A stretch of 49,606 nucleotides of DNA from Phycisphaerae bacterium. GTDB lineage: Bacteria; Planctomycetota; Phycisphaerae; Phycisphaerales; Phycisphaeraceae. The notes below the pieces were generated by a model, which was not told the DNA's origin, searched no databases, and saw only the letters and a list, made by a program, of their open reading frames with translations. Shown here in pieces: positions 1 to 7,454 of this stretch (its first letter is position 1; the number at the start of each line of letters is the position of its first letter). The stretch spans positions 1-49,606 of the forward strand of contig JAUIGU010000029.1 in assembly GCA_030432595.1 (NCBI GenBank), in the 5' to 3' direction. The position numbers were made by a program, and so were the translations under genes.

Positions 1-368
1 CCCCACGCTTCGCAAGACCCCCGACGGGACAAGGGCCAAGGGAGTCCAATCCGAACGCGACGGCTCGCCGGGGTTGATGCGAGGTGTGCATCAGCGTGGT
101 GCTGCGTGAAGTGGGAGCCGCCGCCGCGTGGGACGAAGGTCCGGCCTTGGTGAAGGTGGCGAAATAAAGCGGCCGACGGTGTCGGCCGTGCTCGGGCGCG
201 TGGGTTTGCGAGCGCTCGACGGCGGCCACCGGCCGCCGCTTTGTAGAGCTGCCGGCTCTTTGACAAGTGAAGCAGGGGCGTTGTCGCTCCACGAAAGCAC
301 GAGAGAAGAGAAGAAGCCCACGTTCACTGAACGTGGGCTTCGGGTTGGTGTGATGATCTGTGCGTGGG
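1..368. other. left-edge stretch without a recognisable gene
   Basis: Plus frames 1 and 2 are open from the window edge to stops at about 150 and 106. Neither peptide resembles a family I recognise, so an upstream gene tail cannot be confirmed. A TTGACA at 260-265 has no -10 box at a suitable distance. The only clear element is the hairpin at 314-340. Confidence 0.4.
314..340 (-). terminator. intrinsic terminator of the AsmA-like gene
   Basis: AAGCCCACGTTC (314-325) pairs perfectly with GAACGTGGGCTT (329-340) around a 3-nt loop. Read on the minus strand the stem is followed by a pyrimidine-rich tract, and it sits about 30 bases after the stop of the minus-strand gene at 369-1208. It uses the same GCCCACG/CGTGGGC core as the terminators at 23898 and 45854. 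Confidence 0.75.
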
Positions 369-1208
369 TTACTCGTCTTTGTTGCCGCCGAGCAGCCCGC
401 CCAGCCCTTCGCCGACGCCTTCGAGCGCTTTATTGACTCCGTCGCCCGCGCCCTCGAGCGCCTTACCCGCGTCGCCGCCGACCTTGTCGAGGGCTTCGGT
501 GGCTTGAGCGCCGACGTCGCCGAGCATGTTCTTCAGGTCGCCCAGGCCCGGGACGTTGCCGGCCACGCCCTCGGTGGCGTTGAGCATGATCGTCTCGAGG
601 ATCAGGCCCACCGCGTCCTGGAGCTTGACGCCGCTACCGTCGGACCCGATGCCCGTCTTGTGGATGTCGGCGATCTTCAGGTCGATCTGGATCGGGTCGC
701 TGCCCGGCACCAGCGCGACGGCGCCCGTGACGGTCGTGTTCGTGACCTGCAGGTCTTCGATGATGACGTTCTTGCCTTCGCCGCTGTCGGCGGGGCTGTC
801 GTCGGCGCCGCCGGTGTTCTCCTCGATCTGTTTCATGAGCTCGGTGAGGTTGAGCTTGCCGTTCTCGAAGGCGACCGTGACGTGGGCGCCGTCGATGTGC
901 ACCTTGGGGACGACGACGGTGTCGGAGAACAGCGAGCCGGTCTTGAGCTGCACGTCGGCGCTGCCCAGCTCGAACGCGGACTCGGCCTGGAAGCCCTCGG
1001 GGTTGCCGAGCTTGAAGTCGTTGAGCGACGCGGACCCGCTGAACACCCCGACGTTCACGCCGCCCAGCGTGGTGTCGACGCCCGTCGCCGAGCTGCCGGC
1101 CGACTGCACCGCCGACTTAACGATCCCGTTGAGCGAAAGCATCACGACGACCACCGCCACGATCAGCAGCACGACCAGCACGCCCACAATCCGCACGACC
1201 CATTTCAT
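369..1208 (-). CDS. AsmA-like membrane-anchored protein
   Basis: 279 residues. One N-terminal membrane helix (about residues 4-26) is followed by a periplasmic beta-rich region. The order 'VDTTLGGVNVGVFSGSAS', a later 'NPEGF' and a 'VHIDGAHVTV' segment matches the AsmA / DUF748-type repeat seen in outer-membrane homeostasis proteins. Such proteins are thought to help lipid transport or envelope assembly, and no enzymatic motif is expected. The C-terminal 70 residues are Gly/Asp/Leu-rich and low in complexity. The start is supported by AAAGGG about 6 bases upstream. It is transcribed alone and ends at a good terminator. Family placement is by pattern only. Confidence 0.65.
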   Translation of the reverse strand: MKWVVRIVGVLVVLLIVAVVVVMLSLNGIVKSAVQSAGSSATGVDTTLGGVNVGVFSGSASLNDFKLGNPEGFQAESAFELGSADVQLKTGSLFSDTVVVPKVHIDGAHVTVAFENGKLNLTELMKQIEENTGGADDSPADSGEGKNVIIEDLQVTNTTVTGAVALVPGSDPIQIDLKIADIHKTGIGSDGSGVKLQDAVGLILETIMLNATEGVAGNVPGLGDLKNMLGDVGAQATEALDKVGGDAGKALEGAGDGVNKALEGVGEGLGGLLGGNKDE

Positions 1209-1307
1209 GTTGAACCCTTTCGGTGAATATCCAAACCGTCACGCAGGCCACGGCCCCACGCCGCGGCGCGACGCCCCGATTCTACCGCCGTCCGTATCAT
1301 CGCCGGC

Positions 1308-2339
1308 ATGAATGAAACGCAGGCCATGCAGCGGGCCCTGGAGCTGGCCCGACGCGGGCAGGGCTACGTCGAGCCCAACCCGATGGTCGGGTGCGTGCTC
1401 CTGCGCGGCGGGTCATCCGTCGGGGAGGGGTTTCACGAGCGTTTCGGCGACGTTCACGCGGAAGTCGCGGCCTTGCGCAACGCTCGCCAACGTGGGAATG
1501 ACCCCGCGGGCGCCACGGCCGTGGTCACGCTCGAGCCCTGCGCCCACCACGGCAAGCAGCCGCCGTGTGTCGAGGCCCTGATCGGTGCGGGCGTGTCGCG
1601 CGTCGTGGCCGCGATGGAAGACCCCGACCCGCGCGTCGCCGGGCAGGGATTCGACACGCTGCGTCAAACGGGCATTGAAGTCGAGGTCGGGATTCACGAA
1701 GCGCAGGCGCATCGCCTCAACGCCCCGTTCATCAAACGCACCACGACCGGCCTGCCCTGGGTCATCGCCAAGTGGGCCCAGACCCTCGACGGCAAGGTGG
1801 CGACATCCACGGGCGACTCGAAGTGGATCAGCAACAAGACGTCACGCAAGAAGGTGCACGAGCTGCGGGCCCGCGTGGACGCCATCATGGTCGGCGTGGG
1901 CACCGTCATCGCGGACGATCCGGCGCTCACCGCCCGCGAGGTCGAACTCAAACGCGTCGCGCGACGCGTCGTGTTCGACCGCACCGGCCGGCTTGAACGC
2001 GCGTTCCCGCAGGCGAAGCTTCTCCACGACGGCGGCCCGCCGGTCACGGTTTGGTCCGGCGAACCCGAAGCGGGCCTGCGGCAGCTCGCCGACGAGGGCG
2101 CGACGAATGTGCTGCTGGAAGGCGGCCCGACACTCACCAGCGCCATGTTCGACGCGGGCCTGGTGGATGAGGCGTGGGTCTTCGTCGCGCCCAAGGTGCT
2201 GGGCGACGCGTCGGCGAAGGACGCGTTGTCCGGGCGGACTTGCGCGTCGATCACCGAGGCCTTGAGCCTGCATCTCGAACATGCCGAGACGCTCGACGGC
2301 GACCTCTGGCTGCGCTACCTCGTCCCGCAGGGGCGTTGA
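1308..2339 (+). CDS. ribD: riboflavin biosynthesis bifunctional deaminase/reductase RibD
   Basis: 343 residues, normal for RibD. The N-terminal deaminase shows the zinc motif HAE (H50, E52) and P77-C87 with C78 and C87 as ligands. The C-terminal half, from about residue 150, is the NADPH-dependent reductase, with 'AKWAQTLDGKVA' and 'LLEGGPTLTSAMFDAGLVDE'. It deaminates and then reduces the pyrimidine from GTP cyclohydrolase II in the cytoplasm. No other rib gene and no FMN riboswitch lies nearby. There is no Shine-Dalgarno sequence. Instead TATCAT (1295-1300) ends 7 bases before the ATG, suggesting a leaderless mRNA. Confidence 0.95.
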   Translation: MNETQAMQRALELARRGQGYVEPNPMVGCVLLRGGSSVGEGFHERFGDVHAEVAALRNARQRGNDPAGATAVVTLEPCAHHGKQPPCVEALIGAGVSRVVAAMEDPDPRVAGQGFDTLRQTGIEVEVGIHEAQAHRLNAPFIKRTTTGLPWVIAKWAQTLDGKVATSTGDSKWISNKTSRKKVHELRARVDAIMVGVGTVIADDPALTAREVELKRVARRVVFDRTGRLERAFPQAKLLHDGGPPVTVWSGEPEAGLRQLADEGATNVLLEGGPTLTSAMFDAGLVDEAWVFVAPKVLGDASAKDALSGRTCASITEALSLHLEHAETLDGDLWLRYLVPQGR

Positions 2340-2363
2340 ACCCGCAGCGTTTACACTCCCGGC

Positions 2364-3476
2364 ATGCCGCTGCCCTTTCACCTCACCGTGGCGCTGTTCG
2401 CGCTGTTGACCGTCACGCTCGCCGCCTGTGCCCAGACGCCCGACGCCCCCGGGATGAACCACGCTACGCCCGCACTGATTAAGCCCAAAGCCCTGCAACC
2501 CGGCGACACGATCATGTTCGTCGCGCCCGCCGGCGACCTGAACCGCGAACGCACCGAGCTGGCGATCAAGACCCTGCGCGACCTGGGCTACGAGGTGCGG
2601 GTGCCCGACGACCTTTACCGCAAGCTCAGCTATTTGGCCGGCGACGACGAGACCCGCGCGGCCGAGTTGATGCGGGCGTTCACCGACCCCGAGGTCGACG
2701 CGGTCTTCCCCGGCACGGGCGGCTACGGCGTGACGCGCATGCTCGACCTGCTCGACTACGACGTGATCGCCGAGAATCCGAAAATCCTCATCGGCTTCTC
2801 CGACATCACCGCGCTGCACATCGCGATCCACCAGCGCACCGGGCTGGTCACGTTCCACACACCCAACCCGCTGTGGGGCCTGGGCAGCGACAACGGCCTG
2901 CACCCGCTGGCGGGCAAATACTTCTGGCGCACGCTGCTCGCGTCGGAATACGAAGACACGGAGACGCCCGGTTTTGCCTACGACTTCACCGGATACGACG
3001 ACGTGGAACCCGTGGTGAAGCTGACGTCCGGCAAGGCGACCGGCCGGATGATCGGCGGCAACCTCTCGCTGGTGGCGGCGATGATGGGCACGCCCTTCGA
3101 GATCGAGACCGAAGGCAAGATCCTCTTCCTCGAAGACGTCGGCGAAGCCCCGTACCGCGTCGATCGCATGCTCCGGCAGCTCGAATCGGGCGGGAAGCTC
3201 GACAACCTTGCCGGCGCGGTCATGGGCTACTTCACCCGCCGGTCACGCGACGACGATCCGGATGAGGGCGAGTGGACCCAGGACGACATCATCCGGCAGT
3301 ACTTCGAAGACCGCGACTACCCGGTGCTGATGCGCGTCCCGGTCGGGCACGTGCGGTGGAACACGACCTTCCCCGTCGGCGGCCTGGTCGAGATCGACGC
3401 AGACGCCGGCACGCTCAAACTGCTCGAAGACCCGGTGACGCTGCCGGATGACAACGCGCCGAGCGTGGGAAGGTAA
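2364..3476 (+). CDS. S66-family LD-carboxypeptidase-like lipoprotein
   Basis: 370 residues. A signal peptide ends in the lipobox LAAC (C22), so the protein is probably lipid-anchored. That is unusual, because classical LdcA is cytoplasmic. The serine peptidase S66 signature 'GFSDITAL' puts the nucleophile at S146. The expected partners are E257 in 'LFLEDVGE' and H329 in 'PVGHVRWN', completing the Ser-Glu-His triad. The family cleaves the L,D bond of the peptidoglycan tetrapeptide or, in MccF members, microcin conjugates. An exported form would fit peptidoglycan turnover. TACACT (2352-2357) ends 6 bases before the ATG, a leaderless arrangement. The gene follows ribD by 24 bases. Confidence 0.85.
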   Translation: MPLPFHLTVALFALLTVTLAACAQTPDAPGMNHATPALIKPKALQPGDTIMFVAPAGDLNRERTELAIKTLRDLGYEVRVPDDLYRKLSYLAGDDETRAAELMRAFTDPEVDAVFPGTGGYGVTRMLDLLDYDVIAENPKILIGFSDITALHIAIHQRTGLVTFHTPNPLWGLGSDNGLHPLAGKYFWRTLLASEYEDTETPGFAYDFTGYDDVEPVVKLTSGKATGRMIGGNLSLVAAMMGTPFEIETEGKILFLEDVGEAPYRVDRMLRQLESGGKLDNLAGAVMGYFTRRSRDDDPDEGEWTQDDIIRQYFEDRDYPVLMRVPVGHVRWNTTFPVGGLVEIDADAGTLKLLEDPVTLPDDNAPSVGR

Positions 3477-3582
3477 ATAATCACGCGTGGCCCATGCCGG
3501 AGAACGTCAAGCGTTCGCGGACTTTCGTGGATCCGTTTCGTTCGTCGTCGATCGTCAGAACTTCCCGGTCCGTCAGCGGGAT

Positions 3583-4077
3583 TCACTCGCCAATCCCGCC
3601 GCGGCTCGCCCACCCCGCCGCCCGCGCCCGCACCGCCGCGAGGATCGGCCCGTTCGCCTCTGGAAACGCGTAACGGTCCAACGCATCCGGCGTCACCCAC
3701 GCCAGCCGATCCGCCGCCAGCGGTCGCGGCTCTCCCGACACCAGACCACATTCCCACACCGCGATGCGCACCCGGCCGTGGTCGTATCGGTGACCGACCT
3801 CGCACAACGGTTCGCCGACCCGAACGGTCACCCCGATTTCCTCGTGAAACTCGCGCCGCAACGCCGCCTCCCGCGTCTCGCCCGGCTCGACTTTTCCACC
3901 CGGAAACTCCCACCGCCCGCCCAACACCGAATCCGTCCGCCGCTGGGCGATCAGCACCTCCGGCCCGCCCGCTTCGACCCGGACCAACACGCCCACCACC
4001 ACCTCGATCACGGGTTCTTCGTGGGCCTCGGATAGGCTCCGCGTCCGAGATGAATCCCGCTCCGGGGGCCCGCTCAT
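3583..4077 (-). CDS. NUDIX hydrolase, MutT-like
   Basis: 164 residues from the chosen start. The Nudix box is intact from G61 to V83 in the order G-x5-E-x7-REFHEEIGV, with R75, E76, E79 and E80 as the metal-binding set. The preceding 'VLIAQRR...GGRWEFPGGKVE' is typical of MutT-type (8-oxo-dGTP) diphosphatases. The exact substrate cannot be read from the sequence. The first in-frame ATG is at 4113, but I prefer 4077, which trims a poorly conserved N-terminus. TTATTT lies 7 bases upstream of 4077, a weak -10-like box. It converges with the LD-carboxypeptidase gene. Confidence 0.85.
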   Translation of the reverse strand: MSGPPERDSSRTRSLSEAHEEPVIEVVVGVLVRVEAGGPEVLIAQRRTDSVLGGRWEFPGGKVEPGETREAALRREFHEEIGVTVRVGEPLCEVGHRYDHGRVRIAVWECGLVSGEPRPLAADRLAWVTPDALDRYAFPEANGPILAAVRARAAGWASRGGIGE

Positions 4078-4208
4078 CACGGAAAAATAACGCAAACCCC
4101 GTCCGCCATTCAACTTGCGCTTGATCCGACGTCTATCGCAAGACGATTATCGTAAATCATTGTCTGGTTTTGGTTTACATGAATCATCATAATCTCACTC
4201 CGCTTCCG

Positions 4209-4238
4209 TTGACACCGCCGGAAATCTGCCGATAGGAT
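4209..4238 (+). promoter_or_regulatory. sigma-70-like promoter of the candidate small RNA
   Basis: TTGACA (4209-4214), an 18-base spacer and TAGGAT (4233-4238). It is a near-consensus promoter with no start codon in a sensible position. It points into the structured 88-nt stretch that ends at the terminator at 4292-4332. Confidence 0.65.
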
Positions 4239-4243
4239 GGCGA

Positions 4244-4332
4244 GTCGTGGTGTTCGGGCCGGTGCCCGGACCCCGCCTTAGCCGTGGCGCGCCCCCGCTC
4301 TCAGGTTCGGAGCCCTGGAGCGGGGGTTTTTT
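4244..4332 (+). ncRNA. candidate small RNA of about 88 nt
   Basis: The stretch between a near-consensus promoter and a strong intrinsic terminator has no credible reading frame but folds well by eye. There is a 7-bp hairpin with a CGGT loop (4253-4270), a short CGCC/GGCG hairpin (4274-4277 with 4286-4289), and then the terminator hairpin. It is not 4.5S/SRP RNA, because the conserved GGAAG-loop motif is absent. It also does not match 6S RNA or tmRNA as I know them. It could instead be a terminated leader (attenuator) of the gene at 4620, although that gene has its own promoter at 4515-4543. The family is unrecognised. Confidence 0.45.
4292..4332 (+). terminator. intrinsic terminator of the candidate small RNA
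   Basis: CCCCCGCTC (4292-4300) pairs with GAGCGGGGG (4318-4326). An inner CAGG/CCTG pairing (4302-4305 with 4314-4317) extends the stem. It is followed directly by six T (4327-4332), making it one of the strongest terminators in the window. Confidence 0.85.
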
Positions 4333-4514
4333 CGTGGCCGGATCGGCCGCGCGCTCCCAGCGAAAAACACAAAACCTCGCTTCCAGGCAAGAGACGCATC
4401 CATGCTGGGTCCGTTCCAAGTTATTCAACATCTTTTGAACATTCACGTTCATCCAGGGTGTCTCTTCACTTTTACAACGCATTCACAGCCCAAACAAAAA
4501 TCAAAAATAAATCC

Positions 4515-4543
4515 TTGACATCGGTTTTTGTTTGGGTCATACT
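4515..4543 (+). promoter_or_regulatory. sigma-70-like promoter for the gene at 4620
   Basis: TTGACA (4515-4520), a 17-base spacer and CATACT (4538-4543), in an unusually AT-rich stretch for this genome (about 4370-4550). It predicts transcription from about 4550, giving a 70-nt leader that ends in the AGGAAG ribosome site of the gene at 4620. Confidence 0.7.
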
Positions 4544-4619
4544 GATGCCGTTCAAGTTCCGAACAAGTGGTCTCGTTGACCGCCCGAACCCCGTTTCGCC
4601 ACGACCCCAGGAAGCCGTC

Positions 4620-5261
4620 ATGCTCAGCCTCCACCGCATGTCCCGCCTGATCGAGTCCGACGACACCGGCCGCCTCTGGGCCGAACTGGCCGGGCACGGC
4701 GTCAACTGGCCCCTGCCCCTGCGGGTCCGCCTCGAAGACACGCCCGTCGCCGCCTGGGCCCTGGCGCTCCGTCGGCTCTGCGAACTGACCCACGGCCCCA
4801 CGCCCTTAGCCCGACAGCTCACCCACCGCCTGCTCGGCACCCAGCAGCCCCACGGCGCCTGGACGCTCCACGACCGCGACGACGCCCTGACCACCGCGCT
4901 CGCCGCCGCCGCCCTGCACCGCCGGCTCCGCGAGCCCGGGGCCGACCGCCGCGACGACCACGCCCGCCTCCGCCTGGCCCACGAAGCCGCCCTCGCCGCC
5001 CTCGACACCCTCCAGCACCCCGCGGACGGGCTGTTCGGCGGCCCGGAAGACCAGCCGGCCGAGTACCGCCTGACGCAATCCGTGTTCATCCTCTTCCTCC
5101 TGGCCGAAGACCATGGCGCGGCCGGCCACCTCAAACTCCTCCCCCTCCGCGACACGCTCGACCGACATGCCGACCGTTTCGACCCGGCCGTCCGCGAGGT
5201 TTACGACATGGCGAACCTCCTCCTCGACCACGCCCCGGCTCCGACGCCGCTGGCCGCGTAG
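4620..5261 (+). CDS. unknown protein with a terpene-cyclase-like QW motif
   Basis: 213 residues, helical and Ala/Leu/His/Arg-rich, with no signal peptide. I do not recognise the family. Residues near 73-79 read QQPHGAW, a match to the QxxxGxW (QW) motif of squalene-cyclase and prenyltransferase alpha/alpha toroids. It is followed by 'DDALTTALAAAAL', which resembles the helix that follows QW motifs. The protein is too short for a cyclase and lacks a DxDD motif, so it is at most a toroid fragment or a scaffold. The start is set by AGGAAG at 4609-4614; the open frame extends upstream without a ribosome site. It has its own promoter at 4515-4543. Confidence 0.65.
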   Translation: MLSLHRMSRLIESDDTGRLWAELAGHGVNWPLPLRVRLEDTPVAAWALALRRLCELTHGPTPLARQLTHRLLGTQQPHGAWTLHDRDDALTTALAAAALHRRLREPGADRRDDHARLRLAHEAALAALDTLQHPADGLFGGPEDQPAEYRLTQSVFILFLLAEDHGAAGHLKLLPLRDTLDRHADRFDPAVREVYDMANLLLDHAPAPTPLAA

Positions 5262-5397
5262 CCCGGGAGAAAGCGACACGACGCGGGCCGGTCCCGATGG
5301 TGGGCAAGCTTTTGCGGGGCGGCCTTTCCGGGGCGTCGCCTGAACCGGACCACGGGGCGGAGGGGCGGCCGACCGGCCGTCGGGCCACAATGGCGCA

Positions 5398-7311
5398 GTG
5401 AACTTTCTCGCGCACCTCTATCTGGCCCGGCCGCGCGAGGTCGCGCCGCCGCTCGAACTGGTCGGCAACCTCATGCCCGACCTGGTCCGTGGCCGGCTCC
5501 CCGCCGACCTGCCCGCGCCGGTGGCCGCGGGGGTCGATCGGCACCGCGCGGTGGACCGCTGGTGCGACGCCCACCCCGCCTTCGGCCGGACCCGGCGACG
5601 GCTCACGTCGTCACTCGCGCCCACCCAGGGCCGGTTCGCGGGGATCGTGGCGGACGTGTTGTTCGACCACGCTCTGTCGCTGCGATGGAGCGAGCACCAC
5701 GAGCTTCCGCTGCCCGACTTCATCGCGTCGTGCTACGCCGGTTTGACCGATCCGGACGCCACGGCCGTGATGCCCCCGCGGATGGCCGCGGCCGTCACGC
5801 TCATGGTGGAGCAGGACTGGCTCGGGCGATACCGAACCGACGCGGGCCTGACCGCGACCTTCCGCCAGATGTCCGAGCGGTTCTCGCAACGCTTCGACCG
5901 GGCGGTCAGCCTCGACACGACGATCGAGCATCTTCCCCAGCAGCGCGACGCGCTCCTTTCCGACTTCGACGAACTCTTCGCCTCATTGGTGCAACGGATC
6001 GACGGGATCGCGAAGCCCGCCCGGCGTTACGATCCGGGCATGACGACCACGACTTCCGTCCTCAAACCCGTCGCCCTGGGCCTGACCCCGTCCTTCGGCT
6101 TCGGCGACCGGCTCGGGCTCGCGACCCCCGGGCACCTCGCGGCGCTCAAGGCCGACGGCGGGCCCATCGCCGGCATCTTCGCCCAGCAGTCCATCCGTGA
6201 GATGACCCGCACGCAGCGCTCGGCGACCGAGGTCATGACCGCCGCCGTCGCCGCGCTGAGCGCCGCAGGGTTCGACCAGTCTTGGGGTGCCGATGCCGAC
6301 CACCTCAAGACGCCCGCCGACGTCGACGTCACCGCCGACGCCGGCTTCGTGTTCTTCACGATCGACCCGTCCGACCACGTGGATCAGAAAGCGGACAACT
6401 ACGACGCCGCGACGGTGGATGCGAAATACATCGCGCCGCCGTGGGCGGAGCAATACCTCGGCCAAACGCTCAAGGCCGGCGACACGGTCTCCCTCACGTT
6501 CGACGAACTGACGGTCAAGCGCGCCGCGGTGAAGTACGGCAAAGCCATCGAACACGCGCTGGAACTGGCCGCCTACATCAAGAGCGCCGCGGAGCAGCGA
6601 GGCCAGCCGCACGAGATCGAGGTCTCGATCGACGAGACGGATCAGCCGACCACCCTGCACGAGCACTACATCATCGCGGACCAGTTGCGTCAGGCCGGCG
6701 TCAACGTCGTCTCGCTCGCGCCGCGCTTCATCGGCGAGCTCGAAAAAGGCGTGGACTACATCGGCGACGTCGCGGCGCTCGAAGCCTCGCTCGCGGACCA
6801 CGCCGCCATCGCCGAACACCTCGGGCCCTACAAGCTGTCGCTGCACTCGGGGTCGGACAAGCTTTCGATGTACCCGGCGCTGGGCCGGGCGACGAAGGGC
6901 CGGTTCCACGTCAAGACCGCCGGGACGAGCTACCTCGAGGCGCTGCGCGTGGTGGCGATCGAAGACGTCGCGCTGTTCCGCCGGATCGTGGACTTTTCAC
7001 GCGATCACTACGACACGGACAAAGCGACATACCACGTCCACGCCACGCTCGGCAGCGCCGCGCCGCAGGGCGACATCAAGGACGACCACGCGTTGATCGG
7101 CGAATACCTCGAACACTGGGACGACGTGCCCGCCAATACCGGCTTCACCAAGCCGGGCCGGCAGATCCTGCACTGCACGTTCGGCTCGGTGGTGACCGAC
7201 ACAGACCTGGGCCCGGCGCTGCGCCAATGCCTCGCCGAGCACCCCGGCACATACGAGGCCGTCTTGAAAGACCACTTCGCGCGGCACCTTCAGGCGCTGC
7301 GCGCGGGGTGA
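5398..7311 (+). CDS. AcpH domain continuous with UxaE-type epimerase (read-through or fusion)
   Basis: One 637-residue frame contains two unrelated proteins. Residues 1-214 are an ACP phosphodiesterase (AcpH, DUF479): 'MNFLAHLYLA', 'GNLMPDLVRG', 'DRHRAVDRW', 'GIVADVLFDHAL'. AcpH normally ends near 195 residues and removes phosphopantetheine from acyl carrier protein. Residues 215-637 are a tagaturonate epimerase (UxaE). There is no stop codon between them. The GTG start at 5398 has CACAAT (5386-5391) 6 bases upstream and no ribosome site. A second -10-like box and ATG occur exactly at the domain border (6028-6042). The arrangement may be a real fusion, lost termination, or a lost stop in the assembly. 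Confidence 0.75.
   Translation: MNFLAHLYLARPREVAPPLELVGNLMPDLVRGRLPADLPAPVAAGVDRHRAVDRWCDAHPAFGRTRRRLTSSLAPTQGRFAGIVADVLFDHALSLRWSEHHELPLPDFIASCYAGLTDPDATAVMPPRMAAAVTLMVEQDWLGRYRTDAGLTATFRQMSERFSQRFDRAVSLDTTIEHLPQQRDALLSDFDELFASLVQRIDGIAKPARRYDPGMTTTTSVLKPVALGLTPSFGFGDRLGLATPGHLAALKADGGPIAGIFAQQSIREMTRTQRSATEVMTAAVAALSAAGFDQSWGADADHLKTPADVDVTADAGFVFFTIDPSDHVDQKADNYDAATVDAKYIAPPWAEQYLGQTLKAGDTVSLTFDELTVKRAAVKYGKAIEHALELAAYIKSAAEQRGQPHEIEVSIDETDQPTTLHEHYIIADQLRQAGVNVVSLAPRFIGELEKGVDYIGDVAALEASLADHAAIAEHLGPYKLSLHSGSDKLSMYPALGRATKGRFHVKTAGTSYLEALRVVAIEDVALFRRIVDFSRDHYDTDKATYHVHATLGSAAPQGDIKDDHALIGEYLEHWDDVPANTGFTKPGRQILHCTFGSVVTDTDLGPALRQCLAEHPGTYEAVLKDHFARHLQALRAG
6040..7311 (+). CDS. uxaE: tagaturonate epimerase family protein (UxaE), internal-start form
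   Basis: 423 residues if translation starts at the ATG at 6040, in frame with the AcpH frame above. Family signatures are 'GLTPSFGFGDRLGLATPGHL', 'FAQQSIREMTRT', 'GADADHLKT', 'FFTIDPSDHVD' and 'YKLSLHSGSDKLSMYP'. Members interconvert D-tagaturonate and D-fructuronate in hexuronate (pectin or alginate-type sugar) catabolism. No other uronate gene is in the window. TACGAT (6028-6033) lies 6 bases before the ATG, the same geometry as other apparent leaderless starts here. I therefore think this form is made independently of AcpH. Confidence 0.75.
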   Translation: MTTTTSVLKPVALGLTPSFGFGDRLGLATPGHLAALKADGGPIAGIFAQQSIREMTRTQRSATEVMTAAVAALSAAGFDQSWGADADHLKTPADVDVTADAGFVFFTIDPSDHVDQKADNYDAATVDAKYIAPPWAEQYLGQTLKAGDTVSLTFDELTVKRAAVKYGKAIEHALELAAYIKSAAEQRGQPHEIEVSIDETDQPTTLHEHYIIADQLRQAGVNVVSLAPRFIGELEKGVDYIGDVAALEASLADHAAIAEHLGPYKLSLHSGSDKLSMYPALGRATKGRFHVKTAGTSYLEALRVVAIEDVALFRRIVDFSRDHYDTDKATYHVHATLGSAAPQGDIKDDHALIGEYLEHWDDVPANTGFTKPGRQILHCTFGSVVTDTDLGPALRQCLAEHPGTYEAVLKDHFARHLQALRAG

Positions 7312-7454
7312 GGTTTCTCGATCTCCCGTTCGGATTACTGGACGCCGGATGAAGCCGGGGCCGTGGTGACCTCGCCGTGATTATTTGCGCCCTCCGCAAT
7401 CAACGGGTTTGAAGTCTCGGCTTTTCGTTGCTATCGCGTGTTAGGATCGCGGCG

